64,000 nt of DNA from Lachnospiraceae bacterium (GTDB taxonomy: Bacteria; Bacillota; Clostridia; Lachnospirales; Lachnospiraceae). Position 1 is the stretch's first letter, and every line of letters starts with the position of its first letter. Location: assembly GCA_017518735.1 (NCBI GenBank), contig JAFWTY010000037.1, forward strand, positions 1 through 64,000. Reading direction: 5' to 3'. The position numbers were made by a program, and so were the translations under genes. Shown here piece by piece: positions 1 to 8,387 of the stretch. The notes under the pieces are model-generated. The model was not told the origin of the DNA, searched no databases, and saw only the letters and a program-made list of their open reading frames with translations.

Positions 1-623
1 GCTCCTTCGTAAGTCTTCTTGGGACTTAAGCGCGGGGTCATTTTATGCTTTCCGATCAAAACGCCCACGAAGTAAGCGCAGGTATCGGAAAACCACGCGG
101 AAATAAACGGCATCCACACAAGATAGATTCCGCCAGGTAATTCACGGATGTAGTAAATAAAGGATAAAGTCAGACCCACATAGAGCATTCCGAAAACGGA
201 ATTGGAAACCTGTTGGAATTTAAATCTCGGGTACATAAAGATATACACATACAGGATTCCGATAAAGCCCGTAATGAAGATCAAAAGAATCAGAACCGTG
301 AACATGTTGAAAGTTCCGACGGTCTTGGAAAGCCACGCCCTGACAGGCTCCGGACAATACAACTGATCCTGCAGAAGGAGCGCAACATAGTATAAAATTA
401 TGGTTCCGAGACCCACAATCTGAAGAACGTTAATGATCCGTCCCTCGTCGAGTACCTTGGTGGCTTTGGTAAACTCAAGATACCCTTTGCATGCAATGAT
501 ACAAAGAGCCGCTGCAAGAACCGGTCCGCCAAGCGCCCCGAGGATAATGGTCAGGATCAGGATCACCGCTCCGGATATGAGTCTCGTTATAAAAGTTTTC
601 TTTTTTTCGCTGTCTAAGGCCAT
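1..623 (-). CDS. cdsA: Phosphatidate cytidylyltransferase, C-terminus cut by window edge
   Basis: CdsA makes CDP-diacylglycerol from phosphatidic acid and CTP in the membrane, the entry to phospholipid synthesis. The visible part (about 207 residues) starts MALDSEKKKTFITR, has several hydrophobic segments, and ends at the edge with the family-typical stretch around SDTCAYFVGVLIGKHKM and SPKKTYEG. The C-terminal signature of the family lies outside the window. Its ATG directly follows the uppS stop codon (TAG-ATG), so the two are translationally coupled. It is the last visible gene of pyrH-frr-uppS-cdsA, the conserved Firmicutes order. Confident call; only its 3' end is unknown. Confidence 0.93.
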   Translation of the reverse strand, partial: MALDSEKKKTFITRLISGAVILILTIILGALGGPVLAAALCIIACKGYLEFTKATKVLDEGRIINVLQIVGLGTIILYYVALLLQDQLYCPEPVRAWLSKTVGTFNMFTVLILLIFITGFIGILYVYIFMYPRFKFQQVSNSVFGMLYVGLTLSFIYYIRELPGGIYLVWMPFISAWFSDTCAYFVGVLIGKHKMTPRLSPKKTYEG

Positions 624-1334
624 CTACTTTGCGTTTCCATATCTGCGGTCTCTGGTTTGATACCATTCGATCGCGTCTTGTAATTCCTTCTTTCCGAATA
701 CGGGCCAATGGGTATCCGTATAATAAAACTCTGTGTAAGCAAGCTGCCATAAAAGATAATTGGAAAGTCTCTGCTCTCCGCTCGTACGAATCAGCAGATC
801 CGGATCCGGGATATCCGCCGTATCCAAATGCTTCGTGATGGTCTCCTCGGAAATATCCTCCGGAGAAAGAGTTCCGTTTTTCACTTCTTCGGCAATCTGC
901 TTTACGGCTCTGGTAATCTCGTCACGGGAGCCGTAGTTTAAAGCAATCTGAAACTGCAGACCGGTATTGTCTTTGGAAAATTCCTCAATCTCGTCTGCAA
1001 GGTCCTGCAAATCCTTGGGAAGGCCGGGACGATATCCGATGACTCTGATGCGAACGTTGTTCTTTGCGGCCTTTCTGAAACCGTTGCGAAGATACTGACG
1101 GAAAAGATTCATCAATGCCAGCACTTCATCTTCGCTTCTCTTCCAGTTTTCGGTTGAAAAAGCATAAACGGTCAGATACTTGATTCCCAGCTCATCTGCA
1201 ATATAAAGCATATCTTCAAGGTTCTGAGCACCCTTGGCATGCCCGATTGTTCTCGGCATTCCCTTGGATTTTGCCCAGCGTCCGTTCCCGTCCATGATAA
1301 TGGCTACATGGGCAGGTACCGATTTCTTATCCAT
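624..1334 (-). CDS. uppS: Isoprenyl transferase (undecaprenyl diphosphate synthase)
   Basis: Cis-prenyltransferase that elongates farnesyl diphosphate with isopentenyl diphosphate to undecaprenyl diphosphate, the lipid carrier for peptidoglycan and surface glycans. The catalytic N-terminal motif IIMDGNGRWAKSKG and the C-terminal RTSGEQRLSNYLLWQ block are both present, and the length (236 residues) fits the family. The start is placed at the ATG at 1334 (MDKKSVPAH) because a GAGGAG ribosome-binding site sits a few bases upstream. An in-frame TTG at 1352 would lie upstream of that site and is unlikely. It follows frr by about 20 bases and abuts cdsA. Confidence 0.95.
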   Translation of the reverse strand: MDKKSVPAHVAIIMDGNGRWAKSKGMPRTIGHAKGAQNLEDMLYIADELGIKYLTVYAFSTENWKRSEDEVLALMNLFRQYLRNGFRKAAKNNVRIRVIGYRPGLPKDLQDLADEIEEFSKDNTGLQFQIALNYGSRDEITRAVKQIAEEVKNGTLSPEDISEETITKHLDTADIPDPDLLIRTSGEQRLSNYLLWQLAYTEFYYTDTHWPVFGKKELQDAIEWYQTRDRRYGNAK

Positions 1335-1354
1335 AGTATCTCCTCGATTCAATA

Positions 1355-1909
1355 CTATACCGTCATGATTTCCTTGGACTTATCCTCAACCATGGCGTCA
1401 ACTTCCTTGATGTACTTATCCGTAATCTTCTGAAGTTCATCTTCCATATCCTTGATTTCATCCTCGGAGATTTCACCGGTCTTGGAAAGCTTCTTAAATG
1501 CATCGTTTCCGTCACGACGAATGTTGCGGACAGCTACTTTTGCATCCTCGCCTTTTTTCTTAACGTCTTTTACAAGCTCTTTACGTCTTTCCTCGGTAAG
1601 TTCCGGGAATACAAGACGGATAACGGAACCATCGTTGCTCGGGGTAATTCCGATGTCGGAAGCAAGGATTGCCTTCTCAATCGGCTTAATCATGCTCTTT
1701 TCCCAGGGTGCAATCTGGATCATTCTTGCTTCGGGAACGGAAATGTTACCTACCTGCTGTAAAGGGGTCGGTGTTCCGTAATAATCAACTGCAAGTTTGT
1801 CCAGAATGTGGGGATTTGCTCTTCCCGCACGAATGGTTACAAGGTCTGCGTTCAAATGCTCGCAGGTTTTTTTCATTTTTTCATCAAAAGCTTTTACGTT
1901 CTCGTTCAT
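1355..1909 (-). CDS. frr: Ribosome recycling factor
   Basis: RRF splits post-termination ribosomes together with EF-G. The 184-residue length is exact for the family. The sequence contains the typical LVTIRAGRANPHILDKL region early and the RRKELVKDVKKKGEDAKVAVRNIRRD hub of the three-helix bundle (given here as residues around 115-140). The start has a strong site (GGAGGGACAAC then ATG). It lies between pyrH and uppS in the standard translation/lipid operon. No anomalies. Confidence 0.97.
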   Translation of the reverse strand: MNENVKAFDEKMKKTCEHLNADLVTIRAGRANPHILDKLAVDYYGTPTPLQQVGNISVPEARMIQIAPWEKSMIKPIEKAILASDIGITPSNDGSVIRLVFPELTEERRKELVKDVKKKGEDAKVAVRNIRRDGNDAFKKLSKTGEISEDEIKDMEDELQKITDKYIKEVDAMVEDKSKEIMTV

Positions 1910-1962
1910 GTTGTCCCTCCGTTAACACAAATATGTTTTATGCTTTTTCCCTTAATTCACTA

Positions 1963-2658
1963 TTATACCGTAACTTTGGTTCCGCTGAAGTTACCTTTTA
2001 TGGTATTTACGATGCTGTTTTCCTCGTTTAAGGAGAACACATACATCTCCATATCGTTATCTCTTGCAAGAATGGATGCCGTGATATCAACCACCTGAAG
2101 ATTCTTGTCGATAACCTCCTGAATGCTAACCTCATCGTATTTCTTTGCATTCGGATCCTTGTTCGGATCGGAGCTGTAAACACCGTCGATGGATTTGGCA
2201 AGCAAGATGACATCCGCATCTACTTCAATTGCACGGAGCAAAACACCCGTATCGGTGGAAAAATAAGGATGTCCGGTACCACCTGCAAAGAAAACCACCT
2301 TATGGTCCTCAAAGCTTTCATTTGCAAGGTCCTTGGAAAACAGTTTCGTAAAACTGCCTACCATGAAAGGCGTCAACACCTCGGTCTTCATTCCTACGGA
2401 ACGGAAAATCTCCGATACGTAGATGCAGTTCATTACCGTTGCCAGCATACCGATCTGATCTGCTTTGGTACGGTCAATGTTTTTGCTGCTTCTTCCTCTC
2501 CAAAAATTTCCTCCGCCGGTTACGACTCCGATTTCATATCCGTCGTCCACCAGTTCTTTTATCTGCAAAGCAACGCCTCTTACGGTCTCTTCATCAAAAC
2601 CGAAATGTTTGTCGCCTGCAAGAGCTTCACCGCTTAATTTGATAATGATTCTTTTCAT
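1963..2658 (-). CDS. pyrH: Uridylate kinase (UMP kinase)
   Basis: Amino-acid-kinase-family enzyme phosphorylating UMP to UDP. It begins MKRIIIKLSGEALAG, carries the GGGNFWRG glycine loop near residue 50, and has the nucleotide-binding stretch DVILLAKSIDGVYSSDP in the C-terminal half. The length of 231 residues is normal for the bacterial hexameric enzyme. It starts a few bases after the bactofilin gene with a GGGG-rich ribosome-binding site and leads into frr, uppS and cdsA. Confidence 0.97.
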   Translation of the reverse strand: MKRIIIKLSGEALAGDKHFGFDEETVRGVALQIKELVDDGYEIGVVTGGGNFWRGRSSKNIDRTKADQIGMLATVMNCIYVSEIFRSVGMKTEVLTPFMVGSFTKLFSKDLANESFEDHKVVFFAGGTGHPYFSTDTGVLLRAIEVDADVILLAKSIDGVYSSDPNKDPNAKKYDEVSIQEVIDKNLQVVDITASILARDNDMEMYVFSLNEENSIVNTIKGNFSGTKVTV

Positions 2659-2671
2659 TGATTCACCCCTG

Positions 2672-3589
2672 TTACATATTTTCGAAATAAGAACTCAAAT
2701 CCACCTCGGAGTAGCACTGCGAACACATACCATCAACCATGGCGCCGCTTGCCATCTGCACACTCTGGGATTTGATGTTTCCTTTTACGATTGCTGTGGT
2801 ATCAAGAGTTACAGGACCGTGTACGTCGATATCGCCCTTTACGGCACCTGCAATGATAGCTCCGCTTCCGGCAATAATCTCACCGATCACAACGCATCCT
2901 GTTGCAATTGTAATTCCGCTGGCGCAGGAAACGTTTCCTTTGATCTTTCCGGCCTCCAGAATCACTTCGTTGCACTTTACGTTGCCTGTTACGTTTCCGA
3001 GAACACGTACGGAACCGTTTACTTCGATATCGCCATCCACGTTGCCGTAGATTTCCAAATGACCTGTATTATAGATGTTTCCGATTACCGTCATTCCGGC
3101 GGTAATGATGCCGACTTCGTCCGTAGGATCGGACTGAGGCATTACGTAATTGACGGTATTTCTAACCGGAGCTGCTACCGCCTGTGCAATATTCGAATTT
3201 GTCATAGCCACCTTCTCTTCCCGGAACGAAGAAATCTCCTGTTCGGCTTCTTCGATTTCCGCAATTTCTTCCACAACGTCATCACCGGTAATCGGGTCGT
3301 TTGCCTGCATCGGCTGGGGAACTTCTTCCTTAGCGGGTTCCGTTAAATCCGCACGAATCTCATCCCATAATGCCTGCTCCGTTTCCGATCTGGTTTCTTC
3401 CCCTCCGACAGGTTCATAATTGAACCCGGCAGAATGAACCGGCTCTGTTTTTACGGCAGCTCCTTTTTTGTTTTTCTTGCCAAACCCCCTTTTGGCATTT
3501 TCCTTCTTTGCACTTTCCGCAGCTTCGCTATCGGTAAGCTCATCCACGGCCTGCGCAAAATCCGCTTTTAAATCTCCGAAAAATCCCAT
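2672..3589 (-). CDS. Bactofilin-family cytoskeletal protein
   Basis: 305 residues. The N-terminal half (about 1-165) is charged and low-complexity, with no membrane segment (MGFFGDLKADFAQAV start). From about 165 to 285 there is the regular short-repeat pattern of a bactofilin beta-helix, for example VIGNIYNTGHLEIYGNVDGD followed by repeated GNV, GDI and KGN turns. Bactofilins polymerise without nucleotide and commonly localise wall-remodelling enzymes. The N-terminal extension is longer than in minimal bactofilins. It lies between a NodB deacetylase and pyrH, which fits a cell-envelope role, but the partner is not known from sequence. Confidence 0.85.
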   Translation of the reverse strand: MGFFGDLKADFAQAVDELTDSEAAESAKKENAKRGFGKKNKKGAAVKTEPVHSAGFNYEPVGGEETRSETEQALWDEIRADLTEPAKEEVPQPMQANDPITGDDVVEEIAEIEEAEQEISSFREEKVAMTNSNIAQAVAAPVRNTVNYVMPQSDPTDEVGIITAGMTVIGNIYNTGHLEIYGNVDGDIEVNGSVRVLGNVTGNVKCNEVILEAGKIKGNVSCASGITIATGCVVIGEIIAGSGAIIAGAVKGDIDVHGPVTLDTTAIVKGNIKSQSVQMASGAMVDGMCSQCYSEVDLSSYFENM

Positions 3590-3665
3590 TTACATATACC
3601 CCCTTATGTCTGTATTAGACTATATTTCTTTTCCAATCATCCGAATTTTCAACCGATGTTTCAAT

Positions 3666-4733
3666 CTATTCGGTTTCTTCGATTTCTTCCGTTTCTACGG
3701 TTTCTTCCGCATCCTGCGTCTGCCCGGTCTCTTTTTCTTTTACGTGATAAATCTGTTTTGTGCCTTCCGTAATCGGCAGGAATACCACGTTGCCTTTTTT
3801 CTGAAGAGTTTCGATGATAATCGGAAGTGCTTCTACCGTCGATCTCTTGGAAGCAGCATCATGCATTAATACTACAGCTGTAGTCTTGTTTCCGACTCCG
3901 TTTACCACGTTCTTTACAATGACATTCGCCTCTTTCATGGCACTGGCTGCATCTTCGCTGCTGACATTCCAGTCATAGTAAACATATCCGTTCTCGGAAA
4001 GATAGTGAATCATGTCCTGTGCGGGAACTTTGGAAACCTTGTTGGAACTTCCGCCCGGGAAACGATAATAGGTCGGACGGATTCCGGTACGTTCTTCCAA
4101 AAACGATGCAATCGAGGATACATCTTCCGCAAAAGCATCCAAGGATGCGTAGATACTGCTGTATTTGTGGGAGAAGGAATGCATTCCAAGTGTATGACCT
4201 TCGGCAACAATACGTTTATACTGGTCGTCATATCCTTCTTTTCCGATCGTAAAGAAGGTTGCCTTTACTTCATGCTCACTTAAGATATCCAGAATTTCAT
4301 CGGTATATTTGCTCGGACCGTCATCGAAGGTTAAGTATACCAGCTGCATTCCGGGATACTTTTCCTCGTCGGTTAAGTGCTGTTGTTCCAACTCGTACAA
4401 CTGCGTATCGCTATCTTTTGTATTTTCGTCTGTATCAAGGGCGGAACCGGACTGTTTGGTTCTTCTTTCAATCTCCTCTTGGGAGAGCTTGATTTCTTCC
4501 TTGAGAGAATCGATGTTTTTGTTCATCTGATTCATTTTATACAGCAAAAAAGCACAAAACAGATTCGGAATCAAAATGAACAGAATCAGCAGAATAATCA
4601 AAAAGAGTTTGATTCTCTTGACGCGTTTTCTGCGAAATGCTTTTCTTTCTTCCGTCTCTTCGTTTTGCACGGTCTGCGCCTCATGAACGGCACTTTCCAT
4701 ATTTATTTTCGGGTTAACAATTGCTTGATCCAT
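3666..4733 (-). CDS. Membrane-anchored NodB-type polysaccharide deacetylase
   Basis: Carbohydrate esterase family 4 protein of 355 residues. Residues about 1-40 are cytoplasmic and basic, 41-67 form one membrane anchor, 70-105 look like coiled coil, and the NodB domain fills about 125-330. Motifs seen: VYLTFDDGPSKYT (catalytic Asp pair), HSFSHKY (metal histidines), RFPGGSSN, and the late VVLMHDAASK histidine motif. The catalytic set appears complete, so N-deacetylation of peptidoglycan or another extracellular glycan is expected. The tail after 330 is rich in Thr and Glu. It follows the tsf terminator and precedes the bactofilin gene. Confidence 0.88.
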   Translation of the reverse strand: MDQAIVNPKINMESAVHEAQTVQNEETEERKAFRRKRVKRIKLFLIILLILFILIPNLFCAFLLYKMNQMNKNIDSLKEEIKLSQEEIERRTKQSGSALDTDENTKDSDTQLYELEQQHLTDEEKYPGMQLVYLTFDDGPSKYTDEILDILSEHEVKATFFTIGKEGYDDQYKRIVAEGHTLGMHSFSHKYSSIYASLDAFAEDVSSIASFLEERTGIRPTYYRFPGGSSNKVSKVPAQDMIHYLSENGYVYYDWNVSSEDAASAMKEANVIVKNVVNGVGNKTTAVVLMHDAASKRSTVEALPIIIETLQKKGNVVFLPITEGTKQIYHVKEKETGQTQDAEETVETEEIEETE

Positions 4734-4757
4734 TTATTTAATCTTCTTTTACTTTTC

Positions 4758-4794
4758 AAGCCTAAAATGTTTAGAGTTAGGCTTATCTATTTTA
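4758..4794 (-). promoter_or_regulatory. Candidate promoter and 5' hairpin for the deacetylase gene
   Basis: On the minus strand an extended -10 (TGATAAAAT; hexamer at 4789-4794) lies about 55 bases upstream of the deacetylase start. No good -35 is visible. The expected transcription start falls at the edge of an 8-bp stem (4758-4765 with 4777-4784), so the mRNA would begin with a hairpin, a layout that can protect transcripts. Seen by eye only. Confidence 0.4.
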
Positions 4795-4860
4795 TCACAA
4801 TTTATTACAAATAGAAATACGAAAAACACATTTTTTGCAAATTTATGTAAACAAATTTCC

Positions 4861-4894
4861 AATAAGAAAAGGGGCAATGCTTTTGCATCGCCCC
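4861..4894 (-). terminator. Intrinsic terminator after tsf
   Basis: A 10-bp stem (4871-4880 with 4885-4894, one G-U pair on the minus-strand RNA) with a TTTT/AAAA loop is followed by CCTTTTCTTATT on the minus strand. It sits about 30 bases past the tsf stop codon. Confidence 0.85.
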
Positions 4895-4923
4895 CCGGCT
4901 TTTTGTGTTAAATTCGGTTCGAA

Positions 4924-6003
4924 TTATCCCTGCATCTGCTTTGCAACTTCTGCAGCGAAGTCTTCGTTCTTCTTCTCCATACCTTCGCCAACTTCAAAAC
5001 GAACGAACTTGGTGATTACAAGGTCTTTGGAAACAGATCCAAGGTAGTTGGATACGCTCTGCTTTCCGTCCTCAGCCTTAACATAAACCTGATCAAGTAA
5101 GCAGATTTCCTTAAGCTGCTTGGAAATACGTCCCTCTACAAGTCCTGCGAAGATCTTGTCTGCGGAGATTTCTTCCTTCTTGCTTAATGCAAGCTGTCCC
5201 AAAGCTGCCTTTCCTGCATCGGAGATGAAGTTCGGAAGATACTTGTTGGTTTTTTCCTTCTCATATGCTGCCTTATCATCTGCGCCCCATACATCGGTCG
5301 TGGTAGCTTCCTCAAGTAATTTGTTGAGGATGGGCTTGGGAAGAGTAAATGCATCGTTTAATGCGCTCTCAAGAGTGATATCTTTGATCTTTGCAAGTTC
5401 TTCTGCAGAGATGTCATTTCTGGAGATGTAGGTAGGATTCATTGCTGCGATCTGCATTGCAATGTTGGTCAGTGCTTCCTTGGTTGCATCGGAATTGGTT
5501 CCGGTAGCTGCTACCAAAACACCGATCTTTCCGCCGCCGTGAATGTAGCTTGCTACAACGTCGCCGGTAACTCTTTCAAATCTTCTGAAGGAAAGCTTCT
5601 CGCCGATCTGAAGGGTCTTGTCTGCAACAAGTGCCTGAAGGCCACCGTCAAGAAGGTCCTGAACATCCTCACCGTTCTTGCCACCCTCTTTACCGGATGC
5701 AAGTGCCTTGTCAGCGATTTCCTGTACAAATGCCTGGAATACTTCGTTCTTTGCAACGAAGTCGGTCTCGGAGTTAACTTCTGCTACAACAGCGCTGTTT
5801 CCGTCTGCTGCAACTCTTGCAATACCTTCTGCAGCGATTCTGCTTGCTTTCTTCTCAACTTTAGCTGCACCGCTCTTCTTTAATACATCAACGGCTGCTT
5901 CCATATTTCCATCGGTCTCGGTTAATGCCTTTTTGCAGTCCATCATTCCGGCACCGGTCATTTCTCTTAATTCTTTTACCATTGCGGCTGTAATTGCTGC
6001 CAT
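4924..6003 (-). CDS. tsf: Translation elongation factor Ts
   Basis: Guanine nucleotide exchange factor for EF-Tu. The N-terminal domain contains the signature VKELREMTGAGMMDCKKAL and the core TDFVAKNEVFQAF motif. At 359 residues it is longer than typical Bacillus EF-Ts (about 290), with an insertion around residues 215-260 (the DVWGADDKAAYEKEKTNKY area). It forms an operon with rpsB, 62 bases upstream, and ends in a clear terminator. Confidence 0.96.
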   Translation of the reverse strand: MAAITAAMVKELREMTGAGMMDCKKALTETDGNMEAAVDVLKKSGAAKVEKKASRIAAEGIARVAADGNSAVVAEVNSETDFVAKNEVFQAFVQEIADKALASGKEGGKNGEDVQDLLDGGLQALVADKTLQIGEKLSFRRFERVTGDVVASYIHGGGKIGVLVAATGTNSDATKEALTNIAMQIAAMNPTYISRNDISAEELAKIKDITLESALNDAFTLPKPILNKLLEEATTTDVWGADDKAAYEKEKTNKYLPNFISDAGKAALGQLALSKKEEISADKIFAGLVEGRISKQLKEICLLDQVYVKAEDGKQSVSNYLGSVSKDLVITKFVRFEVGEGMEKKNEDFAAEVAKQMQG

Positions 6004-6065
6004 ATCTTATCTCCTTTACTATATTCGTATTCGTTCAAACGCTATCGCGTTACATCTCTTGCTTC

Positions 6066-6827
6066 TTATGCTTCAACTGCTGCTTCTTCTGCATCAAGCT
6101 CTGCATCTGCTTCAGCGCTTTCTGCTTCAGCGTCGGTCATAACTTCGCCCTGGTTAGCTTCGATGATAGCATCAGCCATCTTTCCGGCGATAAGTTTTAC
6201 GGCTCTGATAGCATCGTCGTTTCCGGGAATTACATAGTCAAGATCATCCGGATCGCAGTTGGTATCAGCAATACCGATTAAGGTAATTCCAAGTGCATGA
6301 GCTTCGTCGATGCAGATTTTTTCCTTCTTGGGATCTACTACGAAGATTGCATCGGGAATTCTGGTCATGTTCTTGATACCGCCAAGGTTCTTCTCTAACT
6401 TATCCCATTCTTTCTGAAGCTGAGCAACTTCCTTCTTGGGAAGTACTTCGAAGGTTCCGTCTTCGCTCATCTTTTCGATTGCTTTTAATCTTTCGATTCT
6501 GGAACGAATGGTCTTGAAGTTGGTAAGCATACCGCCTAACCATCTTTCATTTACGTAGAACATACCGCAACGCTCTGCTTCGGACTTGATTGCGTCCTGT
6601 GCCTGCTTCTTGGTACCTACGAATAATACGGTTCCGCCTGCAGCTGCAATTTCAGACATTGCATTGTAAGCTTCATCTACTTTACCAACGGACTTCTGTA
6701 AGTCGATGATGTAGATTCCGTTTCTCTCGGTGAAGATGTAGGGAGCCATCTTAGGGTTCCATCTCTTCGTCTGGTGTCCGAAGTGAACACCTGCTTCCAG
6801 TAACTGTTTCATTGAAAGTACGCTCAT
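6066..6827 (-). CDS. rpsB: 30S ribosomal protein S2
   Basis: S2 binds the head-body junction of the small subunit. It begins [19 protein letters not shown], includes [11 protein letters not shown], and has the [10 protein letters not shown] and [12 protein letters not shown] blocks, all diagnostic. The tail (about residues 230-253) is an Ala/Glu-rich acidic extension. A strong AGGAGG site precedes the ATG. It is followed by tsf as in nearly all bacteria. A leader of roughly 130 bases separates the promoter from the start. Confidence 0.97.
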   Translation of the reverse strand: MSVLSMKQLLEAGVHFGHQTKRWNPKMAPYIFTERNGIYIIDLQKSVGKVDEAYNAMSEIAAAGGTVLFVGTKKQAQDAIKSEAERCGMFYVNERWLGGMLTNFKTIRSRIERLKAIEKMSEDGTFEVLPKKEVAQLQKEWDKLEKNLGGIKNMTRIPDAIFVVDPKKEKICIDEAHALGITLIGIADTNCDPDDLDYVIPGNDDAIRAVKLIAGKMADAIIEANQGEVMTDAEAESAEADAELDAEEAAVEA

Positions 6828-6993
6828 TTTTAATCCTCCTATTGGTTATGCCGGTTTCTCCGGCGTCCTCCGCATGTGCCGCGTATCGACGGGAAATCAC
6901 GAAACTTTTCGGTATTCGCACCAACTCCGCCATTACACATGCGTGTGTTTTGCGCAACAGTAGCATTTTAGCACAAAAAAACCCCTTCTGCAA
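6828..6993 (-). promoter_or_regulatory. rpsB promoter and structured leader
   Basis: Minus-strand promoter: -35 TTGCAG (6988-6993), 17-base spacer, -10 TAAAAT (6965-6970) preceded by TG one base away (extended -10). The -35 lies inside the terminator hairpin of the upstream gene. The resulting leader of about 130 nt holds a 5-bp hairpin near its 5' end (6935-6948) and a GC-rich hairpin (6850-6864) just before the AGGAGG site. Autoregulation by S2 is possible but is not shown by the sequence. Confidence 0.7.
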
Positions 6994-7002
6994 GGGGTTT
7001 TT
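6977..7002 (-). terminator. Intrinsic terminator overlapping the rpsB promoter
   Basis: An 11-bp stem (five A-T pairs, four G-C pairs, two A-T pairs) with a four-base loop, ending in a T-run on the minus strand, 20 bases past the stop of the 7022-7762 gene. The A/T flanks make it potentially bidirectional. The loop and one arm contain the rpsB -35. Confidence 0.85.
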
Positions 7003-7021
7003 GTATGTGTATCCATTATAA

Positions 7022-7762
7022 TTATTTGCAAAGAGCTTTAGCAATCTCTTCGAAGGAAGCGCCTTTGGCAATCACGTGATCACCTACGCTGATGCGGTTT
7101 GCGTAACCGTTCTTGCAAAGGAAGTTGTCGAACTCCGTTGCACTTGTAACAAGTCCTGCACTCTCACAAGCCTTTGCAACGCTTTCGGAAAACTGGCCGC
7201 TCTTAACGGTGATGGTAACCGTTTCGCCTGTCGGAGTCTGCTCTTTCTTCTTAGCTTCCTCTTCGGCTTTCTTCTTGGCCTCTTCTTCCTCTTTCTTCTT
7301 AGCCTCTTCCTCAGCCTTCTTCTTGGCTTCTTCTTCCTCTTTCTTCTTAGCCTCTTCTTCGGCTTTCTTCTTGGCCTCTTCTTCCTCTTTCTTCTTAGCT
7401 TCTTCTTCGGCCTTCTTGGATTCCTCTTCCTTCTTCTTTGCTTCCTCTTCTGCCTTCTTGGCATCTTCGGAGGAAGTATCTTCCGATGTGGTTTCTTCGG
7501 ATGTATTTACACCACCCGGAATGATTTCTTCGGAAATACTCTTCTCAGACTGTTCTTCCTTTGTGGAATTGATCGGAGTCTGGTCGGTAAGCTTTACAAT
7601 TTCGGAAGAATTCTGCTCGGCACTGACATAACCGAGTTCTTCTGCTCTTTTTAATATTTCTTCATCGGACATCTTTCCGCTGCCTAAGGTTACAAGAAAT
7701 GCAACCAGTCCGGCAGTAAAAAATCCAATTCCGATACCTCTTAATAAATATTTCAGTTTCAC
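7022..7762 (-). CDS. Membrane-anchored coiled-coil protein with MltG-like C-terminal domain
   Basis: 246 residues, GTG start overlapping the previous gene by four bases. One membrane segment near residues 6-26 (GIGIGFFTAGLVAFLVTLG), a Ser/Thr/Glu-rich spacer, then a highly repetitive Lys/Glu/Ala coiled coil (about 105-172), then a small domain (about 178-246) with TITVKSGQFSESVAKACESAG and ISVGDHVIAKGASFEEIA. The last domain resembles the small N-terminal LysM-like domain of MltG (YceG) but lacks the lytic transglycosylase catalytic domain. The function is unknown; an extracellular or wall-associated role is inferred. Its position before rpsB is discussed with the fla/che remnant. Confidence 0.75.
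   Translation of the reverse strand: MKLKYLLRGIGIGFFTAGLVAFLVTLGSGKMSDEEILKRAEELGYVSAEQNSSEIVKLTDQTPINSTKEEQSEKSISEEIIPGGVNTSEETTSEDTSSEDAKKAEEEAKKKEEESKKAEEEAKKKEEEEAKKKAEEEAKKKEEEEAKKKAEEEAKKKEEEEAKKKAEEEAKKKEQTPTGETVTITVKSGQFSESVAKACESAGLVTSATEFDNFLCKNGYANRISVGDHVIAKGASFEEIAKALCK
7241..7432 (-). repeat. 48-bp in-frame tandem repeat, four units
   Basis: Four units start at 7241, 7289, 7337 and 7385. Units 1-3 are nearly identical and unit 4 diverges towards its end. Each encodes a 16-residue Lys/Glu/Ala segment (KKEEEEAKKKAEEEA-like), i.e. a rigid charged coiled coil. Unit number could vary by slippage. This is protein repeat structure, not a CRISPR. Confidence 0.85.
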
Positions 7763-8352
7763 TTCTTTTTCCCCTTCTTGTTATTCTTGGAAGATGATTT
7801 TTCCGTTTTTTCCGTCTTTTCTTCTACAGCTTCCGCCACGTCCTGTGCCGCTTCTTTTACTTCCGAATCTTCATAGAGCAAGTCATCGTAGCGGTCGTTC
7901 TTGGGATAATTATTCTTCTTGGAACGATTTTTCTTCTTGGAAGAACCTTTGGAAGACTGGGAAGCCTTCTTGGTATCCACAGCCTCTTCCTCCGATACGG
8001 AAGCACCTTCGGTATCGGATAAGTCCAAACCACCGAGAAGATCTCTCTCCAATTCTTCAACAGTCTGATTGGAACTGTCATTGTTTAAATGGAGATCAAA
8101 TCCACTGACTGCCTCTTTGGCTTTCTTCTTGGCAGCCTCGATGGCATCGTTTGCAGCAGATTTATTTTCCAATTCTTCCTCAGCCTCTTCAAAAAGCTGC
8201 TTGGAATTCTTTTTCTCTTTTGTCTCGGAAACTTTTGCTTCTGTTTTCGAAAGACCGATGGCAACCGGTTTTTCCTCTTCCGCCTTCATGAAGAAGCTAA
8301 TCGCAAAAAGGGCAATTCCGATAACCATTATGATGATAAATACGATGTTCAT
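7759..8352 (-). CDS. Single-pass membrane protein, possible YlxL/SwrB-position protein
   Basis: 197 residues. A single N-terminal membrane segment (MNIVFIIIMVIGIALFAISFF) is followed by a long, charged, low-complexity cytoplasmic tail rich in Ser, Lys and Glu. No catalytic motif is recognised. In Bacillus the gene between the che genes and rpsB is ylxL/swrB, also a single-pass protein with a charged tail, so position and topology suggest an analogue. Sequence similarity cannot be judged by eye. It overlaps the next gene by four bases and has its own promoter and ribosome-binding site (AAAGGGG). Confidence 0.65.
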   Translation of the reverse strand: MNIVFIIIMVIGIALFAISFFMKAEEEKPVAIGLSKTEAKVSETKEKKNSKQLFEEAEEELENKSAANDAIEAAKKKAKEAVSGFDLHLNNDSSNQTVEELERDLLGGLDLSDTEGASVSEEEAVDTKKASQSSKGSSKKKNRSKKNNYPKNDRYDDLLYEDSEVKEAAQDVAEAVEEKTEKTEKSSSKNNKKGKKK

Positions 8353-8387
8353 AATCCCCTTTATTTCCTTTCCTTTTCATCGACTCT

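Noticed and set aside
2465..3346. 293-codon open frame on the plus strand
   Set aside because: It lies wholly opposite pyrH and the bactofilin gene; the protein is Cys/His/Tyr-rich with no domain, as expected for an antisense shadow.
7241..7432. Possible CRISPR-like array
   Set aside because: The units are contiguous with no spacers and stay in frame within a coding region.
7076..7654. Plus-strand frames of long Leu/Phe/Ser runs
   Set aside because: They are mirror images of the Lys/Glu/Ala repeat on the minus strand, not membrane proteins.
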